In this document: positions 57,102 to 64,000 of the stretch, in pieces | How positions within the stretch are numbered: the first letter of the stretch is position 1 | How the letters are laid out: each line of letters opens with the position of its first letter | Assembly (NCBI GenBank): GCA_017983845.1 | Contig: JAGOAO010000004.1 | Coordinates: forward strand, 22,152-86,151 | Length of the DNA stretch: 64,000 nt | Direction: 5' to 3' | Source of the DNA: Sediminibacterium sp. | Lineage (GTDB): Bacteria; Bacteroidota; Bacteroidia; Chitinophagales; Chitinophagaceae | Translations under genes and position numbers: made by a program | Notes under the pieces: generated by a model | Seen by the model: only the letters and a program-made list of their open reading frames with translations | Told to the model about the DNA's origin: nothing | Database searches by the model: none

Positions 57102-58115
57102 TTATAAGTATTCCATACCTACTGCTTTTCTTACAGTAGTCAAAGTAGCCGAAGCACTTGCTCTTGCTTTGTCGGCACCTTGGTGTATGATTTTTAACAA
57201 TAAATCTTTGTTGTTTTGTAAGTCGGCCGCTTTTGTACGAATAGGGTTGATGAACTGAACCATGTCTTCTGCTAGCTGTTTTTTCATATCCCCATAACGA
57301 ATGATACAATGGCCTTCTGAGCTATTGTTAAAATCATCTTCAAATTTTTTCACCGTATCTGCAGTGCTCACCAAGCCCATTAAAGTAAATAGGTTTTGAA
57401 TGTAATCTGGTTTTTCAGCATTGGGCGTTAATGGGCCTTGATCTGTTTTAGCCTTCATTACTTTTTTACGAATCAAATCGTCTTCATCTGCTAAAAATAA
57501 AGTGGTCATTTGGTTTTCGCTCTTGCTCATTTTTCCATTGCCGTCTAAGCCCATGATTTTAACTAACTCACTATTATAGTTGAATGCATAAGGTAATGGG
57601 AAAGTCTCCCCATAACGGTGGTTGAATCTTTCGGCAAAGTTGCGAGCCATCTCTAGGTTTTGTTCCTGGTCTTTTCCAACAGGTACTTTTACAGCACGGT
57701 GGATTAAGATATCTGCGGCTTGTAAAACTGGGTAAGTTAATAAACCAGCATTTACATTCTCTGGTTGCATTCTTACTTTATCTTTAAAAGTGGTGGTCTT
57801 TTCAAGCTCGCCTTTATAAGCCAACATATTTAAGTATAAATACAATTCTGCAATTTCTGGCACATCACTCTGCACATACAAAGACACTTTCTCGGGATCT
57901 AATCCACAAGCAATATTTTCCGCCACCACACGTAACACACTTTCTTGTAAAGTTTTGGTGTCAGGGTGGGTAGTCAAACTATGCCAATTGGCAACAAAAA
58001 AATAGCAATTGTATTCATCCTGCATGCGCACATAATTACGCATTGCGCCAAAATAATTTCCTAAATGTAAGAACCCTGTGGGCCTTATTCCACTCAATAC
58101 GATTTCCTTTTCCAT
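57102..58115 (-). CDS. trpS: Tryptophanyl-tRNA synthetase
   Basis: It charges tRNA-Trp. From ATG 58115 the protein is 337 aa; the open frame to 58157 would add 14 residues not seen in the family and would cover the divergent recG promoter region. The class I signatures are visible as HLGNYFG (HIGH-like, about residue 17) and KMSKS (about 194-198). It is first gene of a minus-strand run (trpS, dNK, glcD-like, outer-membrane protein). A near-consensus -7 element TATCTTCG (58123-58130) lies close to the ATG. Confidence 0.96.
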   Translation of the reverse strand: MEKEIVLSGIRPTGFLHLGNYFGAMRNYVRMQDEYNCYFFVANWHSLTTHPDTKTLQESVLRVVAENIACGLDPEKVSLYVQSDVPEIAELYLYLNMLAYKGELEKTTTFKDKVRMQPENVNAGLLTYPVLQAADILIHRAVKVPVGKDQEQNLEMARNFAERFNHRYGETFPLPYAFNYNSELVKIMGLDGNGKMSKSENQMTTLFLADEDDLIRKKVMKAKTDQGPLTPNAEKPDYIQNLFTLMGLVSTADTVKKFEDDFNNSSEGHCIIRYGDMKKQLAEDMVQFINPIRTKAADLQNNKDLLLKIIHQGADKARASASATLTTVRKAVGMEYL

Positions 58116-58195
58116 AGCTGTGCGAAGATAATGAATCGCAATCCCATTTTTTGCCATCTTTTTGGGATATTTGCCCTGAATCTAAAAAAAATCGC

Positions 58196-60298
58196 TTGAG
58201 CCTTGCTTCTCTTTTATCCAGTCCTATTGAATACCTGAAGGGTGTAGGCCCTTTGAGGGCAGAATTGCTTAAAAAAGAGCTTAGTATCTATACTTTTGGC
58301 GAGTTATTACAGCATTTTCCACATAGGCATGTCGATAAGACCAAAGTCACACCCATTAGCCAGTTGACGCCAGAAATGGATTTTATCCAGGTCAAAGGGG
58401 TTTTATTGGGCTTCCATACCATTGGGGAGAAGCGTTCAAAAAGGATGGTGGCCCAATTAAGGGATGAATCGGGTAACTTGGAATTGGCTTGGTTTCAGGG
58501 GATTCAGTATGTTCAGAAGAATTTAGTAGAGGGTCAAACTTATTTAGTCTTTGGTCGACTAGGCTTTTTCAATGGTAAACCACAGGTCGTACATCCTGAA
58601 ATTGAACCTTATGTGGCCCAAGCCATGGCCAACAAATCCTTGTTGGAGCCAGTATATGGTTCAACTGAGAAATTAAAAGCAAGGGGATTAAATGGAAAAC
58701 AAATAGGCAAATTAACCCAGGTGTTGTTTCAACAAATTAGTGAAAGGGATTTGCCAGAAAACTTGCCTGCGCATTTATTGGTGGATAGAATGGGGAGATG
58801 GGAGGCATTTAGACAAATCCATTTTCCTTCAAGCCAAGTGCATTATAAACAAGCCCTATCACGCCTGATTTTTGAAGAATTATTTATTGCACAAATAAGA
58901 TTGAATCTAATAAAGATAGATCGACATAAAAATAGCAAGGGCCAGGTATTTGAAAAAGTGGGAACTTATTTTAATGATTTCTACAATCATTATCTTCCAT
59001 TTGAATTAACAGGTGCACAAAAAAGAGTGATTAAAGAAATTAGATTGGACGTAGCCAAGGGCTATCAAATGAATCGTTTGTTACAAGGGGATGTGGGCAG
59101 CGGTAAAACAATGATTGCATTAATGGCCATGCTGATAGCGGCTGACAATGGATTTCAGAGTTGTTTGATGGCGCCCACTGAAATTTTAGCACAACAACAC
59201 TATACTAGTTTGACGGAACTTTTAAGTGCAATGCCAGTGGAAGTGGCCATACTTACAGGAAGTACAAAAGCAGCGGAACGTAGAAGGATATTAAAAGGAT
59301 TGGCAGAAGATACGATTCATTTTGTAGTGGGTACACATGCATTGATTGAAGACCCAGTGCAATTTAAAAAATTAGGATTGGCTGTAATAGATGAACAGCA
59401 TCGATTCGGAGTGGAGCAAAGATCCAAGCTATGGAAAAAAGCATCTATCCCGCCACACGTGTTAGTGATGACAGCAACACCTATTCCAAGAACCTTAGCC
59501 ATGACGGCTTATGGAGATTTGGATTATAGTATCATGGACGAATTGCCTCCAGGAAGACAGCCTATTAAAACCGTTCATCGCTATGAGACTTCAAGGGCAT
59601 CTGTCATGGATTTTGTAAAATCAGAAATTCAAAAAGGACGTCAAGCTTATTATGTCTATCCGTTGATTGAAGAGAGTGAAAAGATGAGTTATGAGGATTT
59701 AATGCAAGGCTACGAACAAGTAAAAAGTTTTTTCCCAGAACCTACTTATAAAATAAGTATGGTGCATGGTAAGATGCCCAATGATTTAAAATCGGAGAAT
59801 ATGAATCGATTTAAATCAGGGGATACGCAAATATTGGTGGGTACAACGGTAATAGAAGTAGGAGTAAATGTACCCAATGCATCGGTGATGGTCATTGAGA
59901 GTGCAGAGAAATTTGGACTATCTCAATTGCATCAGCTAAGAGGTAGGGTGGGTAGAGGTTCCGAGCAGAGTTATTGTATTTTATTGAGTAGTGTAAAAGC
60001 AAGTAGAGAAGCTAGGGAGCGATTAAAAATCATGTGCAATACCAACGACGGATTTGTGATAGCGGAAAAAGATTTAGAAATTAGGGGGCCAGGGGATATT
60101 GATGGTACAAGACAAAGTGGGGCGCTCAATTTTAAGTTGGCTAGTTTGATCAATGACAGAGCTACCATGGAAATTGCCAAAGAAGCAGCAGCAGCAATAT
60201 GTGAGAAGGATCCCAATTTAACCCTGCCTGAACATTTGGCTATTCGTAGCTTTTTACAAACCCAAAAAACCAAAATAGGCTGGGGTAAGATTGCCTAA
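58196..60298 (+). CDS. recG: ATP-dependent DNA helicase RecG, TTG start
   Basis: It remodels stalled replication forks and Holliday junctions. No in-frame ATG lies before the conserved N-terminus. TTG at 58196 gives MSLASLLSSPIEYLKGVG and 700 aa, the family length. A second TTG at 58151 would add 15 residues and run through the trpS-recG gap. Domain order: N-terminal wedge/OB domain, then helicase motifs QGDVGSGKTM (I), DEQHRFGVEQR (II, DEQH), TATPIPRTLAM (III), and LRGRVGRG near residue 596 (VI). It is divergent from trpS. Confidence 0.94.
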   Translation: MSLASLLSSPIEYLKGVGPLRAELLKKELSIYTFGELLQHFPHRHVDKTKVTPISQLTPEMDFIQVKGVLLGFHTIGEKRSKRMVAQLRDESGNLELAWFQGIQYVQKNLVEGQTYLVFGRLGFFNGKPQVVHPEIEPYVAQAMANKSLLEPVYGSTEKLKARGLNGKQIGKLTQVLFQQISERDLPENLPAHLLVDRMGRWEAFRQIHFPSSQVHYKQALSRLIFEELFIAQIRLNLIKIDRHKNSKGQVFEKVGTYFNDFYNHYLPFELTGAQKRVIKEIRLDVAKGYQMNRLLQGDVGSGKTMIALMAMLIAADNGFQSCLMAPTEILAQQHYTSLTELLSAMPVEVAILTGSTKAAERRRILKGLAEDTIHFVVGTHALIEDPVQFKKLGLAVIDEQHRFGVEQRSKLWKKASIPPHVLVMTATPIPRTLAMTAYGDLDYSIMDELPPGRQPIKTVHRYETSRASVMDFVKSEIQKGRQAYYVYPLIEESEKMSYEDLMQGYEQVKSFFPEPTYKISMVHGKMPNDLKSENMNRFKSGDTQILVGTTVIEVGVNVPNASVMVIESAEKFGLSQLHQLRGRVGRGSEQSYCILLSSVKASREARERLKIMCNTNDGFVIAEKDLEIRGPGDIDGTRQSGALNFKLASLINDRATMEIAKEAAAAICEKDPNLTLPEHLAIRSFLQTQKTKIGWGKIA

Positions 60299-60371
60299 GC
60301 CCAACCTTTTTAAGTATCTTGCTACCCATATGCTTTAACTGGCATTCATTAAAATAAAGTCAAATTTTTAT

Positions 60372-61667
60372 ATGAAATACGATCCATTAGATCCAACCAT
60401 ATTTATACAAAACAGAAAGCGTTTTGTAAGTCAAATGCAAAAAAACAGCATTGCAGTTTTTGTAAGCAATGACGAATTTCCAAGTAATGGTGATGCCTTA
60501 CATGGCTTTGTGCAAAATTCAGATTTATTCTGGTTATCAGGTATCGAACAAGAAGGTACTATGTTGGTATTATTCCCAGACAATCCAGATCCAAAATATA
60601 GAGAAGTATTGGTGCTAGTGCGACCACAAGAGTTAAAAGAAATTTGGGATGGAAAAAGATTGAGAGCAAATGAAGCGACCGCTATTTCTGGCATGAAAAC
60701 CATTGTTTGGGTGGACAGTATAGACGCCATGTTACAAGGTTGGATTCATTTGGCAGACGCCATTTATTTAGACTCCAATGAGAATGATCGTAAAAATAAT
60801 TTAGTAAGATCAAATGAATATCGCTTTATAGATGAGATGCAGTCTCGTTATCCTTTGCACCAGTATTTGCGTGCAGCAAAAATCATGAAAGCTTTAAGGG
60901 CGGTGAAAACCAAGCAAGAAGTGGTGGTGATTCAAAAAGCGATTGACATTACAGAAAACGCATTTAGAAGATTGTTGAAATTCATTCAGCCAGGCGTGTA
61001 TGAATATGAAATTGAAGCGGAGATTTACCATTCTTTTTTAAGTCAAAAAGCAACTGGTGCTGCTTATCATAGTATTTTAGCAAGTGGAGATAACGCAAGA
61101 ACTTTGCATTATACAAGTAATAACAATCAATGTAAGGATGGAGAATTGATCTTGATGGATTTTGGTGCAGCATATGGAGGATACAATGCAGATTTAACAA
61201 GAACGGTCCCTGTAAATGGCAAGTTTAGCAAGCGTCAAAAAGAAGTGTACAATGCCTGTTTGCATTTGCATGATTATGCAAAATCTATTTTAAAGCCAGG
61301 CATTAGTATTTTAAATTACACCGATAAAGTAGGAGATGAAGCCACAAAACAATTTCTTAAAATAGGGTTATTGTCAAAGGCAGATCTTAAAAACGAAGAC
61401 GCAGAGAACAAAGCGTATCGTAAATATTTATACCATGGCATCTCGCATCATTTAGGAATAGACGTGCATGACTTAGGAACAAGAACTGCGCCAATACAAG
61501 CCGGCATGGTGTTTACAGTGGAGCCTGGTATTTATATTAAGGAAGAGCAGATGGGTGTTCGAATTGAAAATAATGTTTGGGTTACCGCAAAAGGAAATCA
61601 AGATTTATTCAAGAACATTCCAATCAAGGCAGAAGAGATTGAAAATTTAATGAAGAAAAAGAAATAA
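60372..61667 (+). CDS. Aminopeptidase P family protein (M24B)
   Basis: It removes N-terminal residues next to proline (Xaa-Pro). The 431-aa protein has an N-terminal AMP_N-type domain (about 1-165) and an M24 pita-bread domain. Metal ligands are visible in MDFGAAYGGYNADLTR (two Asp), HGISHHLGIDVHD (His), TVEPGIYI (Glu) and VRIENNVW (Glu). It heads a tight run with pssA (12-bp gap), purS and rsmI. Confidence 0.92.
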   Translation: MKYDPLDPTIFIQNRKRFVSQMQKNSIAVFVSNDEFPSNGDALHGFVQNSDLFWLSGIEQEGTMLVLFPDNPDPKYREVLVLVRPQELKEIWDGKRLRANEATAISGMKTIVWVDSIDAMLQGWIHLADAIYLDSNENDRKNNLVRSNEYRFIDEMQSRYPLHQYLRAAKIMKALRAVKTKQEVVVIQKAIDITENAFRRLLKFIQPGVYEYEIEAEIYHSFLSQKATGAAYHSILASGDNARTLHYTSNNNQCKDGELILMDFGAAYGGYNADLTRTVPVNGKFSKRQKEVYNACLHLHDYAKSILKPGISILNYTDKVGDEATKQFLKIGLLSKADLKNEDAENKAYRKYLYHGISHHLGIDVHDLGTRTAPIQAGMVFTVEPGIYIKEEQMGVRIENNVWVTAKGNQDLFKNIPIKAEEIENLMKKKK

Positions 61668-61679
61668 TACCATTCCTAC

Positions 61680-62450
61680 ATGCGTCAACAAATTCCCAAT
61701 ATCATTACATTACTTAATTTGCTTTTTGGTTGCTTAGCCATAGTGAGTTGCTTTCAATTTGGCACGGTCGCATCTATTTCAGATACAGGGGATATGTTAA
61801 TTGAAATCCCCGAAAAATTGTTCATGGCCAGTTTGTTCATTGGCATTGCAGCAGTAGTTGATTTTTTTGATGGGTTTGTTGCAAGATTATTAAAAGTATC
61901 TTCTGAGATGGGTAAGCAATTAGATTCTTTAGCAGATGTGGTGAGTTTTGGGGTTGCACCTGCATGTATTGTCTATCAATTTTTAAGGTTATCGTTGGCA
62001 AGTGATGTGAATGCACTTTCAACAAGTAGCATCTTATTTGTGCCAGCATTTATCATCCCTATGGCGGGAGCTTATCGTTTGGCTAGATTTAATTTAGATC
62101 AAAACCAGTCTACTTATTTTAAAGGGGTGCCTATTCCCATGATTGGCATTTTAACGGCTGTATTTCCATTAATCTATTGGCAACCTTCTTATAGTCCCAT
62201 TTCAAAGCTATTATTAAGCCCCCTATTTTGGTACGCCTACATTGTTATTGTCAGCTATTTAATGGTGATGACAAGACCCATGTTAGCGCTTAAAAGCTTA
62301 TCTGGCAAGAAAAAATTACTGCTGCCGCTGGGTATTGTAGTTGTGGAAGTAGTTGTATCAGCCATCTTTTTTAAATGGTATGCGATTCCATTTGGCTTTA
62401 TTGGCTATTGCATAGTATCTTTGATGTATCCAAAAACAATCACACAATAA
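61680..62450 (+). CDS. pssA: CDP-diacylglycerol-serine O-phosphatidyltransferase
   Basis: It makes phosphatidylserine, the precursor of phosphatidylethanolamine, in the inner membrane. The 256-aa integral protein (about six to eight membrane segments) has the CDP-alcohol phosphatidyltransferase signature DFFDGFVARLLKVSSEMGKQ with the later aspartates in LDSLAD. It begins PNIITLLNLLFGC, typical of bacterial PssA. A psd gene is not in the window. purS follows after six bp. Confidence 0.93.
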   Translation: MRQQIPNIITLLNLLFGCLAIVSCFQFGTVASISDTGDMLIEIPEKLFMASLFIGIAAVVDFFDGFVARLLKVSSEMGKQLDSLADVVSFGVAPACIVYQFLRLSLASDVNALSTSSILFVPAFIIPMAGAYRLARFNLDQNQSTYFKGVPIPMIGILTAVFPLIYWQPSYSPISKLLLSPLFWYAYIVIVSYLMVMTRPMLALKSLSGKKKLLLPLGIVVVEVVVSAIFFKWYAIPFGFIGYCIVSLMYPKTITQ

Positions 62451-62456
62451 TTCAAT

Positions 62457-62702
62457 ATGTTATTTCAAGTACAAATTAAAGTAATGCCATTAAAGGATTT
62501 ATTAGATCCTCAAGGTAAGGCAGTTTTAGGCGGATTACATAATTTAGGTTTGTCCGGTATTCAAGATGTTCGTGTTGGAAAGAATATCAACTTGCAAATT
62601 GAAGCTGCTGATGAAGCTGCTGCTGTAGCCATTGCAACAGAAGCAAGTAAGCAATTATTAGCGAACGCTGTGATGGAATATTTTGAAGTAGTCGTGTTAT
62701 AA
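62457..62702 (+). CDS. purS: Phosphoribosylformylglycinamidine synthase subunit PurS
   Basis: It is the small subunit that joins PurQ and PurL in FGAM synthesis. At 81 aa it matches the family in length and in KVMPLKDLLDPQGKAVLGGL and VRVGKNINLQIEA. It lies in a phospholipid/rRNA-methylation run, about 57 kb from the purL gene at 5046. The small-subunit system is therefore complete here except for purQ, which must be elsewhere. Confidence 0.92.
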   Translation: MLFQVQIKVMPLKDLLDPQGKAVLGGLHNLGLSGIQDVRVGKNINLQIEAADEAAAVAIATEASKQLLANAVMEYFEVVVL

Positions 62703-62724
62703 TCGATTGCGCTAATTTATCCCT

Positions 62725-63390
62725 ATGTTATATCTAGTCCCTACGCCCATTGGTAATTTAAAAGATTTTACTTTTAGAGCAGTAGAGACACTACAATCTG
62801 TGGATTTCATTTTATGTGAGGATACCAGAACTTCCTCCAAGCTATTACAGCATTATCAAATCCAGAAGCCCTTAACACCTTTCCATCAGCACAATGAACA
62901 TAAAATTGTGGAGCACTTAGTGCAGCAATTGATGGCAGGTAAAAATATCGCACTCATAACAGACGCAGGTACACCAGGTATTTCAGATCCTGCATTTTTA
63001 TTGGTTAGAGCATGTAAAGCAGCAGGTGTTCCTGTAACAAGCCTGCCAGGAGCTACTGCATTTGTGCCAGCCCTTGTCAATAGCGGGTTGCCTACCAATC
63101 GTTTTATATTTGAAGGATTTATCCCTTTAAAAAAAGGCAGAAAAACTTTAATGGACGCTTTGGCGAACGAAGAACGTACTATGATTTTCTATGAGAGTCC
63201 TATGCGACTTGTGAAAACCTTAGAACTTTTCAAAGCCACTTTCGGCGCCGAACGTAAAGCGGCTGTGAGTAGGGAACTCACCAAAATGTTTGAAGAAAAT
63301 ATCACCGATACCCTTGAAAATCTAATCCTTCATTTTACATCCAAACAAGTGAAAGGGGAGATTGTGATTGTAGTGGAAGGGAAGGATTAA
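62725..63390 (+). CDS. rsmI: 16S rRNA (cytidine(1402)-2'-O)-methyltransferase
   Basis: It methylates C1402 in the ribosomal decoding centre. The 221-aa protein has the tetrapyrrole-methylase fold with LVPTPIGNLKDFTFRA, LCEDTRTSSKLL, ITDAGTPGISDP and PGATAFVPAL. All segments for SAM binding are present. The C-terminal part is shorter than in E. coli RsmI, as in many Bacteroidota. Confidence 0.95.
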   Translation: MLYLVPTPIGNLKDFTFRAVETLQSVDFILCEDTRTSSKLLQHYQIQKPLTPFHQHNEHKIVEHLVQQLMAGKNIALITDAGTPGISDPAFLLVRACKAAGVPVTSLPGATAFVPALVNSGLPTNRFIFEGFIPLKKGRKTLMDALANEERTMIFYESPMRLVKTLELFKATFGAERKAAVSRELTKMFEENITDTLENLILHFTSKQVKGEIVIVVEGKD

Positions 63391-63419
63391 TTTAAATTCA
63401 AAGTCCTTATCTTTAAAGC

Positions 63420-64000
63420 ATGTTTCAAATTATCTTTTTGTGTAGTTTATTGTGTGCCTTATTAACTATCTATATTTTAGTAGGAAAAAAAGATGCTTTA
63501 AAATCTTATGCAGACTACTTATTGTCTTTTTATGTTTTATTCATGTCATGGAATGTAGTGATGTATTTATTGCTATATTATGCATGGATTATTGAAGTAC
63601 CTTATTTATTCAAAACTGCAGCACCACTTGCTTTTTTGGTTCCACCGTTTGGTTATTTTTATACAAGAGCAGTCTTGTATAATGAAAGAAAATTCACTAT
63701 AAATGATGTATGGCATTTTATCCCGTTTATTATTGTAACGATAAATTATGTACCTTTTTTTTTCATGCCAGATAATGAGAAAAAACAGATAGTTCAAGCA
63801 GTAATAAACAATTTAGATTTATCCTATCAATACAATGTTGGGCCTATTTCGGAGGCAAATCTTTTCATAATGCGAATGGTACAGATATGTTTATATACTT
63901 TTTTTCAATGGAAGTTGATTATAAAGTATAAAAAACAAAACGAGGTACCGGTTATTGAAAATCAAATAAAATTGGTGATTGATTGGTTGAAAATATTTGC
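63420..64000 (+). CDS. N-terminal part of a membrane protein, probably an AraC-type regulator with a membrane sensor (cut by window end)
   Basis: ATG 63420 opens a frame that runs to the window end without a stop (193 codons). The visible part has about five or six hydrophobic helices (FQIIFLCSLLCALLTIYILVG first) and the segment PPFGYFYTRAVL followed by DVWHFIPFII. This layout is common in Bacteroidota for a multi-helix membrane domain in front of an AraC-type DNA-binding domain, but the DNA-binding part is outside the window, so the assignment is inference. The start lies 29 bp after rsmI. Confidence 0.6.
   Translation, partial: MFQIIFLCSLLCALLTIYILVGKKDALKSYADYLLSFYVLFMSWNVVMYLLLYYAWIIEVPYLFKTAAPLAFLVPPFGYFYTRAVLYNERKFTINDVWHFIPFIIVTINYVPFFFMPDNEKKQIVQAVINNLDLSYQYNVGPISEANLFIMRMVQICLYTFFQWKLIIKYKKQNEVPVIENQIKLVIDWLKIF

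Noticed and set aside
58151..58195. Earlier TTG start for recG
   Set aside because: It adds 15 residues with no family similarity and overlaps the divergent trpS upstream region; not fully excluded.

Overview
The window is chromosomal DNA of a Bacteroidota bacterium, most likely of the class Chitinophagia (Chitinophagaceae-like; the family-level placement is inference). Pointers seen in the sequence are: low G+C, promoters of the Bacteroidota sigma-ABfr type (TTTG, about 19 bp, TAnnTTTG), almost no Shine-Dalgarno sequences, a type III glutamine synthetase, an Rpb6-like omega subunit, a PorD/DUF4835 gene of the type IX secretion pathway, and a DUF4296 lipoprotein. Nearly all of it is ordinary housekeeping sequence. 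I see no prophage, insertion sequence, CRISPR array, tRNA or rRNA.

Layout. 1-2.3 kb: end of efp, then accB-accC (biotin carrier and biotin carboxylase). 2.6-4.8 kb: glnN on the minus strand. 5-9.3 kb: purL, hldD, proC. 9.4-10.3 kb: a secreted dienelactone-hydrolase-like protein (minus). 10.5-17.4 kb: pyrG, a fused B12-dependent isobutyryl-CoA mutase (icmF), yidC. 17.5-24 kb: two small secreted proteins, a TPR protein, a phosphosulfolactate-synthase-like gene with aroE, then rdgB and a possible HolD-like gene (both minus), and ilvE. 24.2-39 kb: the translation block rpsL-rpsG, fusA, and the S10-spc gene set from rpsJ to secY, each section with its own promoter or terminator. 39-43 kb: map, an HI0933-type flavoprotein, rpsA. 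43.4-46.4 kb: bamD-rpoZ, porD-DUF4296, a peroxiredoxin. 46.6-49.6 kb: rlmI (minus), grpE-dnaJ. 49.7-53.8 kb: a minus-strand run of a sodium symporter, an O-methyltransferase, a glucosaminidase/LysM protein and hpt. 53.8-58.1 kb: a LOG-family gene, then minus-strand trpS, dNK, glcD-like and an outer-membrane-type protein. 58.2-64 kb: recG, an aminopeptidase P-family gene, pssA, purS, rsmI, and the start of a membrane-anchored regulator cut by the window end.

The most unusual material is outside the coding regions. (1) Three intergenic elements in the first 10 kb show a conserved loop of about 36 nt on a long stem whose sequence differs completely from copy to copy yet stays self-complementary; two of them bracket proC in opposite orientation. 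(2) A 250-nt spacer between rpsJ and rplC can fold into several strong hairpins and looks like an internal cis-regulatory leader of the S10 operon. (3) Several promoters, most clearly that of icmF, end only a few bases before the start codon and predict leaderless mRNAs. (4) Spacers of the ribosomal-protein cluster carry small hairpins, including a terminator-like one before secY.
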